Assembly (NCBI RefSeq): GCF_001591505.1
Contig: NZ_BCVA01000018.1
Span: 32,370 to 96,369, forward strand
Direction: 5' to 3'
Length of the DNA stretch: 64,000 nucleotides
Source: Neobacillus niacini NBRC 15566
GTDB taxonomy: Bacteria; Bacillota; Bacilli; Bacillales; Cytobacillaceae
Below, piece after piece: positions 56,696 to 64,000 of this stretch. Position numbers and translations under genes: made by a program. The notes beneath the pieces were generated by a model. That model was given only the letters and a program-made list of their open reading frames with translations, did not search any database and had not been told where the DNA came from. Each line of letters opens with the position of its first letter. Positions within the stretch are counted from its first letter, which is position 1.

Positions 56696-57594
56696 ACATC
56701 ATTGAGTGCAGTAGTTTAACCAAAGTTTATGGTGCAGTAAAAGCGCTGAACAATCTTTCTTTTGAATTACAAGAAAATAAGATTACAGGTTTAATAGGGC
56801 GAAATGGCGCGGGCAAAACGACGCTATTAAAAATTATAGCCGGTTATTATAGAGAGACTTTAGGTGAAATAAAGGTTTTTTCAGAAAAGCCTTTTAACAA
56901 TTTGTTGGTCTCAGCCAATGTGATGTATATAAATGATCAAATGAACTTTCCGACAGCATTGAATTTAAAGGAAATATTAAATGTTTCCTCTACCTTTTAT
57001 GAGAATTGGAACCACGAGCTTGCTGACCGCCTTTTTGACTACTTCGCCTTTCAGCAGACACAGCAATATAACAACCTGTCAAAAGGTATGAAAAGTACCT
57101 TCAATATGATCGTAGGTTTATCTGCACGCTGTGCCTTAACCGTGTTTGATGAACCAACAACCGGGATGGACGCAGGTGTAAGGAAGGATTTCTACAGGGC
57201 GCTGCTAAAAGATTACATTGATTTTCCTCGCACGATATTACTCTCAAGTCATCACTTGGATGAGATAGAGGATATATTGGAAGATGTTTTGCTTATAAAG
57301 GACGGAACAAAACTTCTTCATATCCCAGTGGAAGAGTTAAAAGAATGGGCAATTGGAGTTCAGGGGTCAAGCGCAGCTGTGAACGATTGGATTAAGAATC
57401 GAGAGGTCATCCATTCAAAAAATGTTGGTCTTGATCGAATGTATGCAGTGGTAAAACAGAATGGCTCTGAGTCTGAAATTCAGCGGGCAAAAGAAGCAGG
57501 ACTTGCGATAACTCCTATCTCTTCAAGTGATGTTTGTGTGTATTTAACAAGCAAAAATAAAGGGGGAATTGATGATGTCTTTATCAAGGATTAG
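56692..57594 (+). CDS. ABC transporter ATP-binding protein (YtrB-like)
   Basis: This 300-residue single-domain ATPase has Walker A GRNGAGKTT, the Q-loop region NDQMNFPTALN, a signature-like LSKGMKSTFNMIVGLSARC, Walker B LTVFDEPTTGMDAG and the H-loop SSHHLDE. The C-terminal 80 residues are an accessory domain. Its partner is the membrane protein encoded next, whose start lies inside its 3' end. The YtrA-type operon pattern suggests export or a response to envelope stress. Confidence 0.92.
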   Translation: MNIIECSSLTKVYGAVKALNNLSFELQENKITGLIGRNGAGKTTLLKIIAGYYRETLGEIKVFSEKPFNNLLVSANVMYINDQMNFPTALNLKEILNVSSTFYENWNHELADRLFDYFAFQQTQQYNNLSKGMKSTFNMIVGLSARCALTVFDEPTTGMDAGVRKDFYRALLKDYIDFPRTILLSSHHLDEIEDILEDVLLIKDGTKLLHIPVEELKEWAIGVQGSSAAVNDWIKNREVIHSKNVGLDRMYAVVKQNGSESEIQRAKEAGLAITPISSSDVCVYLTSKNKGGIDDVFIKD

Positions 57595-58312
57595 TTTACA
57601 GGAGGTTGTTAAAAAGCAATATTCTTATAAGTTTAGGTCTTACATTCAAGTGTTTCTATCGCTTGTGTTTATCCAGATGTTAGGGATTTTGTTCTCGTTT
57701 AATGGAGTTGGAATGGCGGGGACCAGCAGTAGTACGTTTGAAATTGATATCCATTTCTATTCTTCGGACATTGTCGTTATTTTCACGATGCTCTGGGCAT
57801 TCATTACTTCCATTCTGATTACAACCCAAGCCTATAGAAATGATGATTTTGCGTTTATTACGAATAGATTGTCGAGTAACTTATCCAATATGTTGTTTTT
57901 ACTGACCATAAGTATGGTTGGCGGATTAACCGCGCTTCTATCCAGTCATGTAATTAGAATATTGATGTATGTACTAGGAAGAAGTGAATACCTCTATACA
58001 ACCACGGATGTATCTGAGTGGATTATTGGTTTTATCGCCACTGTTCTTTATATATTAATTTGTTCGGCAGTAGGTTATTTTTTCGGTACACTCGTTCAGC
58101 TTCATAAGGTATTTGCTGTTTTACTGCCGGTCGCCTTTTTTGGGATATTGATTGTAGGAGCAGGTACTATGAATGAAACCATTATTCAAGAGGGTTTTGA
58201 ATTTATTTTTAAGGAGACCTCTTTGGCCATATTTATAGTTAAAATAGGGGTTTTGGCTGCCTTACTTTTTACAGGTTCGGCACTAATGTCAAATCGAATG
58301 GAGGTGAGATAG
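57572..58312 (+). CDS. ABC transporter permease-like membrane protein
   Basis: This membrane protein of about 246 residues has six hydrophobic segments and overlaps the ATPase gene end by 23 nt. ATG 57572 is 8 nt after aggggg; TTG 57569 is also possible. It has no recognised motif, but its position and topology fit an ABC-2-like permease. Its stop lies directly before the next gene's ATG. Confidence 0.8.
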   Translation: MMSLSRISLQEVVKKQYSYKFRSYIQVFLSLVFIQMLGILFSFNGVGMAGTSSSTFEIDIHFYSSDIVVIFTMLWAFITSILITTQAYRNDDFAFITNRLSSNLSNMLFLLTISMVGGLTALLSSHVIRILMYVLGRSEYLYTTTDVSEWIIGFIATVLYILICSAVGYFFGTLVQLHKVFAVLLPVAFFGILIVGAGTMNETIIQEGFEFIFKETSLAIFIVKIGVLAALLFTGSALMSNRMEVR

Positions 58313-59017
58313 ATGATATCGGTTGTGCCTATAATCATCGTAGTCATCATGGTCATTGCGATTACTTCTCTATTGGTCAATCTAACTAAGCGCAGCAGGA
58401 GTGTATTATTCTCTGGGAGTCGAATACGCTGGATGTTTGTTGGCTATCTAAGCATTTTGCTCATCTGTACGGGAGTGAGTCCATTGCTGCCAAAGGGAGA
58501 AATCACCTACCAAAAGGTTGATGGGAATCAGTTGGAAAGAGATAGCAACGAGTTATATGAGGCAGCGATTAAAGGGAATATTGAAACCGTGGATAGTGAA
58601 TACATCGTTAAAACTCGGAAATTTGATTATACTGAAAAACAGTTAAATATTGCAGTCCTAAATGACGACTTTCTTAGCGCCTCCATTTTTGTTGAGAGAA
58701 AAACAAGCAATGATGGGAAAATTGAAGCTCTCCAGTATCAAACAGGTTCAGGTATAAATGATTTATCTATATCAGACTTACTTCAACCGCTTAAAATCAA
58801 TATTGATAAAAATACATTAATACTTGAAAATCCTGAAAAATTAAAACTGGAATTCTCCCGATTTCAACAAGCATTCCCAATCAACCAATTCACCGGTAAG
58901 GGCGGCTTCAGTGACTCAAGCCACTTCATTGACGGAACCAGTATCCTATACCTAAAAATACCAAAAGACTTAGAACTTACTACCACAAACGAAATTGCTC
59001 TGGAATACGTGGAATGA
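58313..59017 (+). CDS. Membrane-anchored protein of the GntR/ABC operon, function unknown
   Basis: This 234-residue protein has two N-terminal hydrophobic segments (about residues 3-22 and 37-53) followed by an extracytoplasmic domain rich in Asp, Glu and Ile. No family is recognised. Its ATG immediately follows the permease stop, with gaggtgag as Shine-Dalgarno. It is the last gene of the operon and probably an accessory subunit acting outside the membrane. Confidence 0.75.
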   Translation: MISVVPIIIVVIMVIAITSLLVNLTKRSRSVLFSGSRIRWMFVGYLSILLICTGVSPLLPKGEITYQKVDGNQLERDSNELYEAAIKGNIETVDSEYIVKTRKFDYTEKQLNIAVLNDDFLSASIFVERKTSNDGKIEALQYQTGSGINDLSISDLLQPLKINIDKNTLILENPEKLKLEFSRFQQAFPINQFTGKGGFSDSSHFIDGTSILYLKIPKDLELTTTNEIALEYVE

Positions 59018-59040
59018 TTTTTGTATGGGTGAAAAACAAA

Positions 59041-59070
59041 AGCCTAATCCCTTATCATGGGGATTAGGCT
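59041..59070. terminator. Bidirectional terminator between the ABC operon and EamA gene
   Basis: agcctaatccc pairs with ggggattaggct across a short loop, with an A-rich left flank and T-rich right flank. Confidence 0.88.
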
Positions 59071-59075
59071 TATTA

Positions 59076-59984
59076 TTAAGCAGTTTTACTAATTGGAACG
59101 TTCTTTTCTTTCTGCTTTTTAGATGACACATACACTCCGCCTAAAATGAGAATAAATCCTGCAATCATGGATAAATGAATCTCTTCCTTAAGAATAATCG
59201 CACCCCAGACCATTGCGGATATCGGCACGAGATATGTGACTAAAGAGGCAAATTCAGGGCTTCCTTTTTGAATGCAATAGTAATACAAAAGATAGGCAAA
59301 ACCAGATCCGAATACACCAAGACCCACTAATGCCCCAAAAATAGGAGGTTCAAGCATCATGGTAAAAACAGATCGGTCTGTGAAGAGTACTATAATGAAA
59401 CTAAAAATTGCAGAAACTGTTAGTGTGCTAACTGAAATCATCGTAACGCTAACATTTACTAAGTATTTCTTCGTCAGGTGTGTTGAAAAACCATAACAGA
59501 GAGTAGCGCCGACCATCGTGATTAAACCAACAACGGACTGGTCCATAATATTCGTAACATCAACGCCAGACAGTATGATGATTCCAAAGAAACCTAGTGC
59601 AATCCCTAACCATTGGAACAACCGTAATTTATTTTGAAAGATAATAAAACCTATAATCAGTGTCCAAATTGGTGTTGTAGCATTTATCAATGAAGCATAG
59701 CTGCTAGTAATTTTCGTCTCACTTAGCGCAATCAAATACCAAGGAATCGCATTATTGAGAAGTGAAACAAGAATAATCTTTCCTATCGGCAGCCCTTTAA
59801 ATCCCTTCCAGTCTTTTTGAAAGGCAACAATCAATAAAAGAATAACTGTCCCAAATAAACATCTTCCAAAAACGACTCCCCAAGCTCCGAGTGGTTCAAC
59901 TAAGAGCTTGATAAATAAAAAGGACGTTCCCCAAATTAAACTTAAGGTAAATAAAGCCCCATATAACCTAACCATCTTTCTCAT
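59076..59984 (-). CDS. EamA family (DMT superfamily) transporter
   Basis: This 302-residue membrane protein has ten segments and two EamA repeats. Motifs include LSLIWGTSFLFIKLL at the N-terminus, ASLINATTPIWTLIIGF and, in the second repeat, LVTYLVPISAMVWGAIIL with a KKQKEKN tail. It probably exports an amino acid or metabolite. It is a single gene, divergent from the helicase gene across a repeat-bearing gap. Confidence 0.9.
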   Translation of the reverse strand: MRKMVRLYGALFTLSLIWGTSFLFIKLLVEPLGAWGVVFGRCLFGTVILLLIVAFQKDWKGFKGLPIGKIILVSLLNNAIPWYLIALSETKITSSYASLINATTPIWTLIIGFIIFQNKLRLFQWLGIALGFFGIIILSGVDVTNIMDQSVVGLITMVGATLCYGFSTHLTKKYLVNVSVTMISVSTLTVSAIFSFIIVLFTDRSVFTMMLEPPIFGALVGLGVFGSGFAYLLYYYCIQKGSPEFASLVTYLVPISAMVWGAIILKEEIHLSMIAGFILILGGVYVSSKKQKEKNVPISKTA

Positions 59985-60141
59985 CCCCTATCCATAAACA
60001 ACGATAAACCAGGTGCCTTACATCGTCAATCACTATAATTAATCTAAAAAGATTTGATATAATGGTAACCAGTGTGATGGAACAAGCGATTATTAAATAT
60101 GGCTCTATTAAAACTGAATGTTGATTTCACTGTGTTTGGAA

Positions 60142-60330
60142 AATAAGCGGAGAATTTCCGTTTAAATTGGGAAATACTCATATTTCCTTAAAAATAAGCG
60201 GGGTTTTTCCGCTTATTTTATCTAAATCCTTTGATTTTGTCTTATTTTAAGCAGTTAACCGGAGTTTCTCGGCTTATACCTGCTTCTTAAGGTTCCTCTA
60301 TATACATTAGCCGGAAATTCTCCGCCTTTG
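60142..60330. repeat. Degenerate hairpin array 4, ~52-bp period
   Basis: aataagcgg occurs at 60142 and 60193 (51 bp apart) and the related ttaaccgg/ttagccgg at 60255 and 60307 (52 bp apart). The clearest unit has aaaataagcgg (60191-60201) and ccgcttatttt (60209-60219) as perfect 11-bp arms. It lies in the divergent gap between the EamA gene and the helicase. The remaining sequence from 59985 to 60411 holds nothing else I recognise. Confidence 0.72.
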
Positions 60331-60411
60331 AATTCTCAACCCACATGAAAATCAACAATGAATCATAACAGAACCTTAAATATAAATGAACCTCGGAGAG
60401 GAGCAGGACTT

Positions 60412-63400
60412 TTGGATATTACGTTAAGTCAAAAACAGATAAAAGAAATGTGCGGAACTGTCTCCTTTAAACGAGGGGATTCTTTTTATAGAGCGGGGAA
60501 GGTATCGTTTGATTATATAAGTAATAATCGTTGTGAAGCGACGGTTAAAGGGACCGAGGACTTCTTTGTCACTATTAACAAAGAAGAGAACGGAGACCTT
60601 CATACGGCATGCAGCTGTCCAACACTTCTATCTGTAAAAAACGATTGCCAGCATATTGCTGCCGTATTGCTTGCCATTCATGACCATCAACAGAACGGAC
60701 TAGTTCCTAAAGTGCGAAGTGGGGAACAGGTTGATCCTTCAACGAGTCAGGCGCTGACAGAAGGATTGCTCACTCTTTTTACAAATCAACCAAAAAGGCC
60801 AAGTAGACATCAGCTCCATTTCGAGAATAGACAGGTTCTGCGAGCAGAATTTCTATGTAAACCTGTGGATATTGGAAACGGGAGAAAGCTGCTAGGTATA
60901 GAACTGAAGATTGAGCATGAAAAAGTGGCAGATATCCGCCAGTTTCTCACTCATGTAAAAGCAGGGCTGCCTAGTGCGCTTTCCGATACGCTTATCTTTA
61001 ATACGAGTCTTCATTGTTTTAATAAAGAGACAGATGATGTAATGCAGCAGTTATTCCTAGTGGTTCAAGATGAAAAGTCATACGTGAATGCAATGGCAGA
61101 CAGCTTAGAGGAATCATTCTCCCCTAATCTTTTGCTCATACCGCCATCATCCTTTAATCAACTCTTACCTTTACTTGTAAAAGCTCCACTAGTGAAAGTT
61201 GAAAATGATGGGGAAACGTATGAAGGTCTTCATCTCACGGATAAAATGCTTCCACTCCAGTTTAGTTTTACATCAGGAGAGGATGGAGGCTGCCATCTCA
61301 GAATAAAAGGATTGAATCATTTTATTGTATTGGATTCTTACCACTTTGTTCTATATAAGGGTAAGTTCATTAGGCTTGAAGAAACGGACAGCAAGCGATT
61401 GGCCAACCTTAAAGAAATGTTGGAAGCTTCAAAAACCAATCAAATTGAGATTCTGCCTGAACAGTTGGATTATTTTTTAGAAAACGTGGTCCCGGGTTTA
61501 AAAAGACTCGGAAAGGTTGAACTGCCTCAGAATTTAACGAGCACCCACAGGAAAACACCTTTAGTCGCCAAACTTTATCTGGATCGGTTGAAAAGTCGCC
61601 TGTTAGCGGGCTTGGAGTTTCAATACGGTAATATTGTGATTAACCCGTTAGATATCCCTCGAGAATTGCAGAACGGACTCGTATTAATAAGGGACCTAGA
61701 AAAGGAAAAGCAAATCATTCAACTGATGGAAGAAAGCTCGTTTGCTACGACAGACAGCGGCTACTTCTTGCATAATGAAGAGTTGGAGTATGAGTTTTTA
61801 TATCATGTTTTTCCTAGGCTACAAAAACTAGTACAGATATATGCTACAACAGCAGTCAGGAACCGGATTTTTAAAGAAAATACTATTCCAAGGATTAGGG
61901 TTAAGGTAATAAAAGAGCGAACAAATTGGCTGGAATTTAAATTCGATATGGATGGAATCCCGGAAAGGCAGATAAAAGAGATTTTATCCGCACTTGAGGA
62001 AAAAAGAAAATACTATCGGCTGCGGAATGGGGCGCTCCTCTCATTAGAAACAAGAGAATTTGAAGAAATCCAACGCTTTCTACAAGCCGCACCTGTCCAG
62101 GCGGAGGATCTTGAAGCAGGGTTGAATGTACCAATGCTTCGGGGATTAAAGCTGCTTGACTCTGTTGAAGAGGACTCAACATTTACACTGGAGGATTCGT
62201 TCCGTCAGTTCTTGGATACCATCCAAAATCCTAGTAGTATGAAGTTTGAGGTACCGAAACTGGTTGCGCCGATTTTACGGGACTATCAAGTTCAGGGCTA
62301 CAAGTGGTTGAAAACTCTTGCTAGTTATGGATTTGGAGGGATTCTTGCGGATGATATGGGGCTGGGGAAAACACTTCAAAGTATTACCTATATCCTTTCG
62401 GAGCTTCCTCGTGTTCGTAAAAACAAGCTGCCGATACTGATTGTCTGTCCAGCGTCCTTAACCTATAACTGGCTTAGTGAAATCAAGAAATTTTCCCCGG
62501 GAGTGGAGGCAATCATTTTTGATGGAAGTAAATCAGAGCGTGCATCTAAACAAAAACAACTCTCTGATTCAGATATTGTGATTACTTCTTATCCTTTGTT
62601 GCGAAAGGATATACTCTGGTACGAGAAACAAACCTTTCATACCGTTTTTTTTGATGAAGCGCAGGCATTTAAAAACCCAATAACGCAGACAGCTAGAACG
62701 GTAAAGAGAATCAAGGCTGATCACCGTTTTGCTCTAACTGGTACACCTGTTGAAAATTCCTCTGAGGAGCTTTGGTCGATCTTCCATGTTGTATTCCCTG
62801 AACTTTTTCAAGGGCTGAGGGATTTTAGCCACTTAACAAGGAAGCAGATTGCGAGAAGAGTGCGTCCATTTTTACTGAGAAGGTTAAAGGAAGATGTGCT
62901 AGCAGAGCTTCCTGAGAAGATAGAGTCAGTTGATTTAGTGGAGCTGCTGCCAGAACAGAAGAAACTCTATGGAGCTTATTTAGCGAAACTAAGACACGAC
63001 ACGCTAAAGCATTTGGATAAAGACACACTTCGAAAAAATAAAATTAAAATCCTCGCTGGTTTGACAAGGCTTAGGCAAATCTGCTGCCACCCATCTTTGT
63101 TTGTTGATGGATATAAAGGGAGTTCTGCTAAATTCGAACAGCTGCTAACGATCTTAGAGGAATCTAGGCAGGCTGGAAGAAGAGTATTGATCTTTTCGCA
63201 GTTCACAAAAATGCTCCAGTTAATCGGCAGGGAAATGGCGATTCAAGGGCAGCCTTACTTTTATCTTGATGGACAAACCCCAGCAGAAGATAGGCTAGAG
63301 CTCACAAATCGATTTAATTCAGGAGAGCGGGACCTTTTTCTAATTTCCTTGAAAGCAGGCGGAACAGGTCTGAATTTAACTGGTGCAGACACTGTTATCC

Positions 63401-63636
63401 TCTATGATCTTTGGTGGAATCCAGCGGTGGAGGAACAAGCAGCGGACCGTGCCCACAGGATGGGGCAAACAAATATAGTGCAAGTCATCAAGTTGGTTGC
63501 ACGAGGTACAATAGAAGAAAAAATGAATGAACTACAGGAGAAAAAAAGAGAATTAATAGAGGAAATTATTGATTCGAAAGATAAAGGAACTTCTACTCTA
63601 ACGGAAGAAGATATTCGAGAGATATTAATGATTTAA
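60412..63636 (+). CDS. SWIM zinc-finger SNF2-family helicase (YwqA-like)
   Basis: This protein of about 1074 residues has an N-terminal SWIM zinc finger (CSCP, then CQHIAAVLL), a long middle domain of the bacterial SNF2 type, and a SNF2 ATPase core: motif I DDMGLGKT, motif II DEAQ, motif III LTGTPVEN, motif V AGGTGLNLTGADTV and motif VI DRAHRMGQ. It is an ATP-driven DNA translocase, probably in repair or chromosome maintenance. The frame reaches ATG 60358 without a Shine-Dalgarno; TTG 60412 follows ggagaggagcagg and is preferred. Confidence 0.92.
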   Translation: MDITLSQKQIKEMCGTVSFKRGDSFYRAGKVSFDYISNNRCEATVKGTEDFFVTINKEENGDLHTACSCPTLLSVKNDCQHIAAVLLAIHDHQQNGLVPKVRSGEQVDPSTSQALTEGLLTLFTNQPKRPSRHQLHFENRQVLRAEFLCKPVDIGNGRKLLGIELKIEHEKVADIRQFLTHVKAGLPSALSDTLIFNTSLHCFNKETDDVMQQLFLVVQDEKSYVNAMADSLEESFSPNLLLIPPSSFNQLLPLLVKAPLVKVENDGETYEGLHLTDKMLPLQFSFTSGEDGGCHLRIKGLNHFIVLDSYHFVLYKGKFIRLEETDSKRLANLKEMLEASKTNQIEILPEQLDYFLENVVPGLKRLGKVELPQNLTSTHRKTPLVAKLYLDRLKSRLLAGLEFQYGNIVINPLDIPRELQNGLVLIRDLEKEKQIIQLMEESSFATTDSGYFLHNEELEYEFLYHVFPRLQKLVQIYATTAVRNRIFKENTIPRIRVKVIKERTNWLEFKFDMDGIPERQIKEILSALEEKRKYYRLRNGALLSLETREFEEIQRFLQAAPVQAEDLEAGLNVPMLRGLKLLDSVEEDSTFTLEDSFRQFLDTIQNPSSMKFEVPKLVAPILRDYQVQGYKWLKTLASYGFGGILADDMGLGKTLQSITYILSELPRVRKNKLPILIVCPASLTYNWLSEIKKFSPGVEAIIFDGSKSERASKQKQLSDSDIVITSYPLLRKDILWYEKQTFHTVFFDEAQAFKNPITQTARTVKRIKADHRFALTGTPVENSSEELWSIFHVVFPELFQGLRDFSHLTRKQIARRVRPFLLRRLKEDVLAELPEKIESVDLVELLPEQKKLYGAYLAKLRHDTLKHLDKDTLRKNKIKILAGLTRLRQICCHPSLFVDGYKGSSAKFEQLLTILEESRQAGRRVLIFSQFTKMLQLIGREMAIQGQPYFYLDGQTPAEDRLELTNRFNSGERDLFLISLKAGGTGLNLTGADTVILYDLWWNPAVEEQAADRAHRMGQTNIVQVIKLVARGTIEEKMNELQEKKRELIEEIIDSKDKGTSTLTEEDIREILMI

Positions 63637-63670
63637 AAAAACATCCTTCGTGATGATAAGATATTTCAAC

Positions 63671-63734
63671 TAATCAAACGTTTGATTAAATACCACCTAA
63701 ACTTTATTGAAAAAACTAATCAAACGTTTGATTA
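63671..63734. repeat. Second pair of taatcaaacgtttgatta palindromes
   Basis: The 18-bp perfect palindrome occurs at 63671-63688 and 63717-63734, centres 46 bp apart, identical to that at 11712-11729. The pair starts 35 bp after the helicase stop and lies 50-270 bp before three tandem promoters. Confidence 0.85.
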
Positions 63735-63782
63735 AACTAGCAAGCTTACGTTTATACTTGAATTTATATTTGCGAAAAGGTA

Positions 63783-63975
63783 TTGACTCCTTGTTTATAT
63801 GATAGTAATATAGTAATTCCCTTGAGGGGACATTCAATTAAACGAATTTTATTAAATGGATAATTAGTAAAGTGTTGACTTTATTATTGAAATAAAGTAA
63901 ACTAATTTTTGTCGCTGATTACGAAAAGATATTTTAAAAAAGTAATTGACACGAACCGATAGGAAATGTTATAGT
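63783..63975 (+). promoter_or_regulatory. Three tandem promoters, probable front of an rRNA operon
   Basis: ttgact-17-taatat (63783-63811), ttgact-17-taaact (63875-63903) and ttgaca-18-tatagt (63946-63975) follow each other on the plus strand. After the second -10, gtcgctga resembles the start region of Bacillus rRNA transcripts, and no start codon with a Shine-Dalgarno appears before the window ends. The target lies outside the window, so this is an inference. Confidence 0.65.
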
Positions 63976-64000
63976 AAATCCTGTTGTTAAAACATTGCTC

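Overview
The window looks like the chromosome of an aerobic, low-GC, Gram-positive spore former of the Bacillaceae, probably near Neobacillus or Mesobacillus. The evidence is strong Shine-Dalgarno sequences, many TTG/GTG starts, CcpA cre sites, an AraR-type ara regulon, a PhoP-box operon, YtrA-type and YesM/YesN-type regulators, and small Bacillus-specific proteins. I see no tRNA, rRNA, CRISPR array, prophage or insertion sequence inside the window. The last 220 bases carry three tandem promoters that resemble the front of an rRNA operon.

Layout. 0-2.2 kb: a LacI-family regulator and a DmpA-type peptidase. 2.6-10.7 kb: a six-gene sugar block with a three-component sensor (binding protein, histidine kinase, AraC-type response regulator) followed by an MglBAC-type ABC importer; related ~75-bp direct repeats flank it. 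10.9-19 kb: housekeeping and accessory genes (NRDE protein, carbamoylase-type hydrolase, BrnQ, AlkD-like protein, SDR, tandem GNAT) and several small proteins. 19.2-21.7 kb: an unusual membrane-anchored PstS-like protein and a Gfo/Idh/MocA oxidoreductase. 21.8-28.1 kb: a sugar ABC ATPase and permease, MtnK-like kinase, MtnA-like isomerase and class II aldolase, best read as a 5-deoxyribose / 5-methylthioribose salvage unit. 28.1-34 kb: MBL hydrolase, MFS transporter, AraC regulator, TraB protein, histidine phosphatase. 34-37.8 kb: a cre-controlled operon of a membrane carrier and two M20-family amidohydrolases. 38-48.2 kb: araR divergent from araB-araD-araA-abfB-DUF6171-abfA, then galM. 48.2-52 kb: MATE, aldo/keto reductase and MBL genes lying between two GH43 arabinanase relics. 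52-55 kb: a phoX-(CxxH/CxxC)-tatA-tatC operon behind PhoP boxes. 55-59 kb: a CatE-like VOC protein and a self-contained GntR/ABC operon. 59-63.6 kb: an EamA transporter and a SWIM/SNF2 helicase.

How the parts fit together. The arabinose genes form an intracellular arabino-oligosaccharide pathway with no transporter beside them; the sensor/importer block at 2.6-10.7 kb has the gene order known for araPST-araEGH and could supply it, although its binding protein is closest to galactose-binding MglB. Decayed GH43 genes suggest arabinan degradation is being lost. The Tat translocase is encoded with its probable substrate, the Tat-signalled phosphatase PhoX, as in the phoD-tatAdCd logic of Bacillus subtilis but with a different phosphatase.

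The most unusual structure is a set of hairpin-repeat arrays with a period at or close to 52 bp at four intergenic loci (26.7, 30.3, 56.0 and 60.1 kb). The largest has ten units with no length variation. Arrays 1 and 2 share a hairpin core, whereas arrays 3 and 4 have different sequences but similar unit length. Two arrays are bracketed by related hairpin terminators pointing inward, so transcription from either side would stop before entering. I know of no named element matching this description, but this was not searched.
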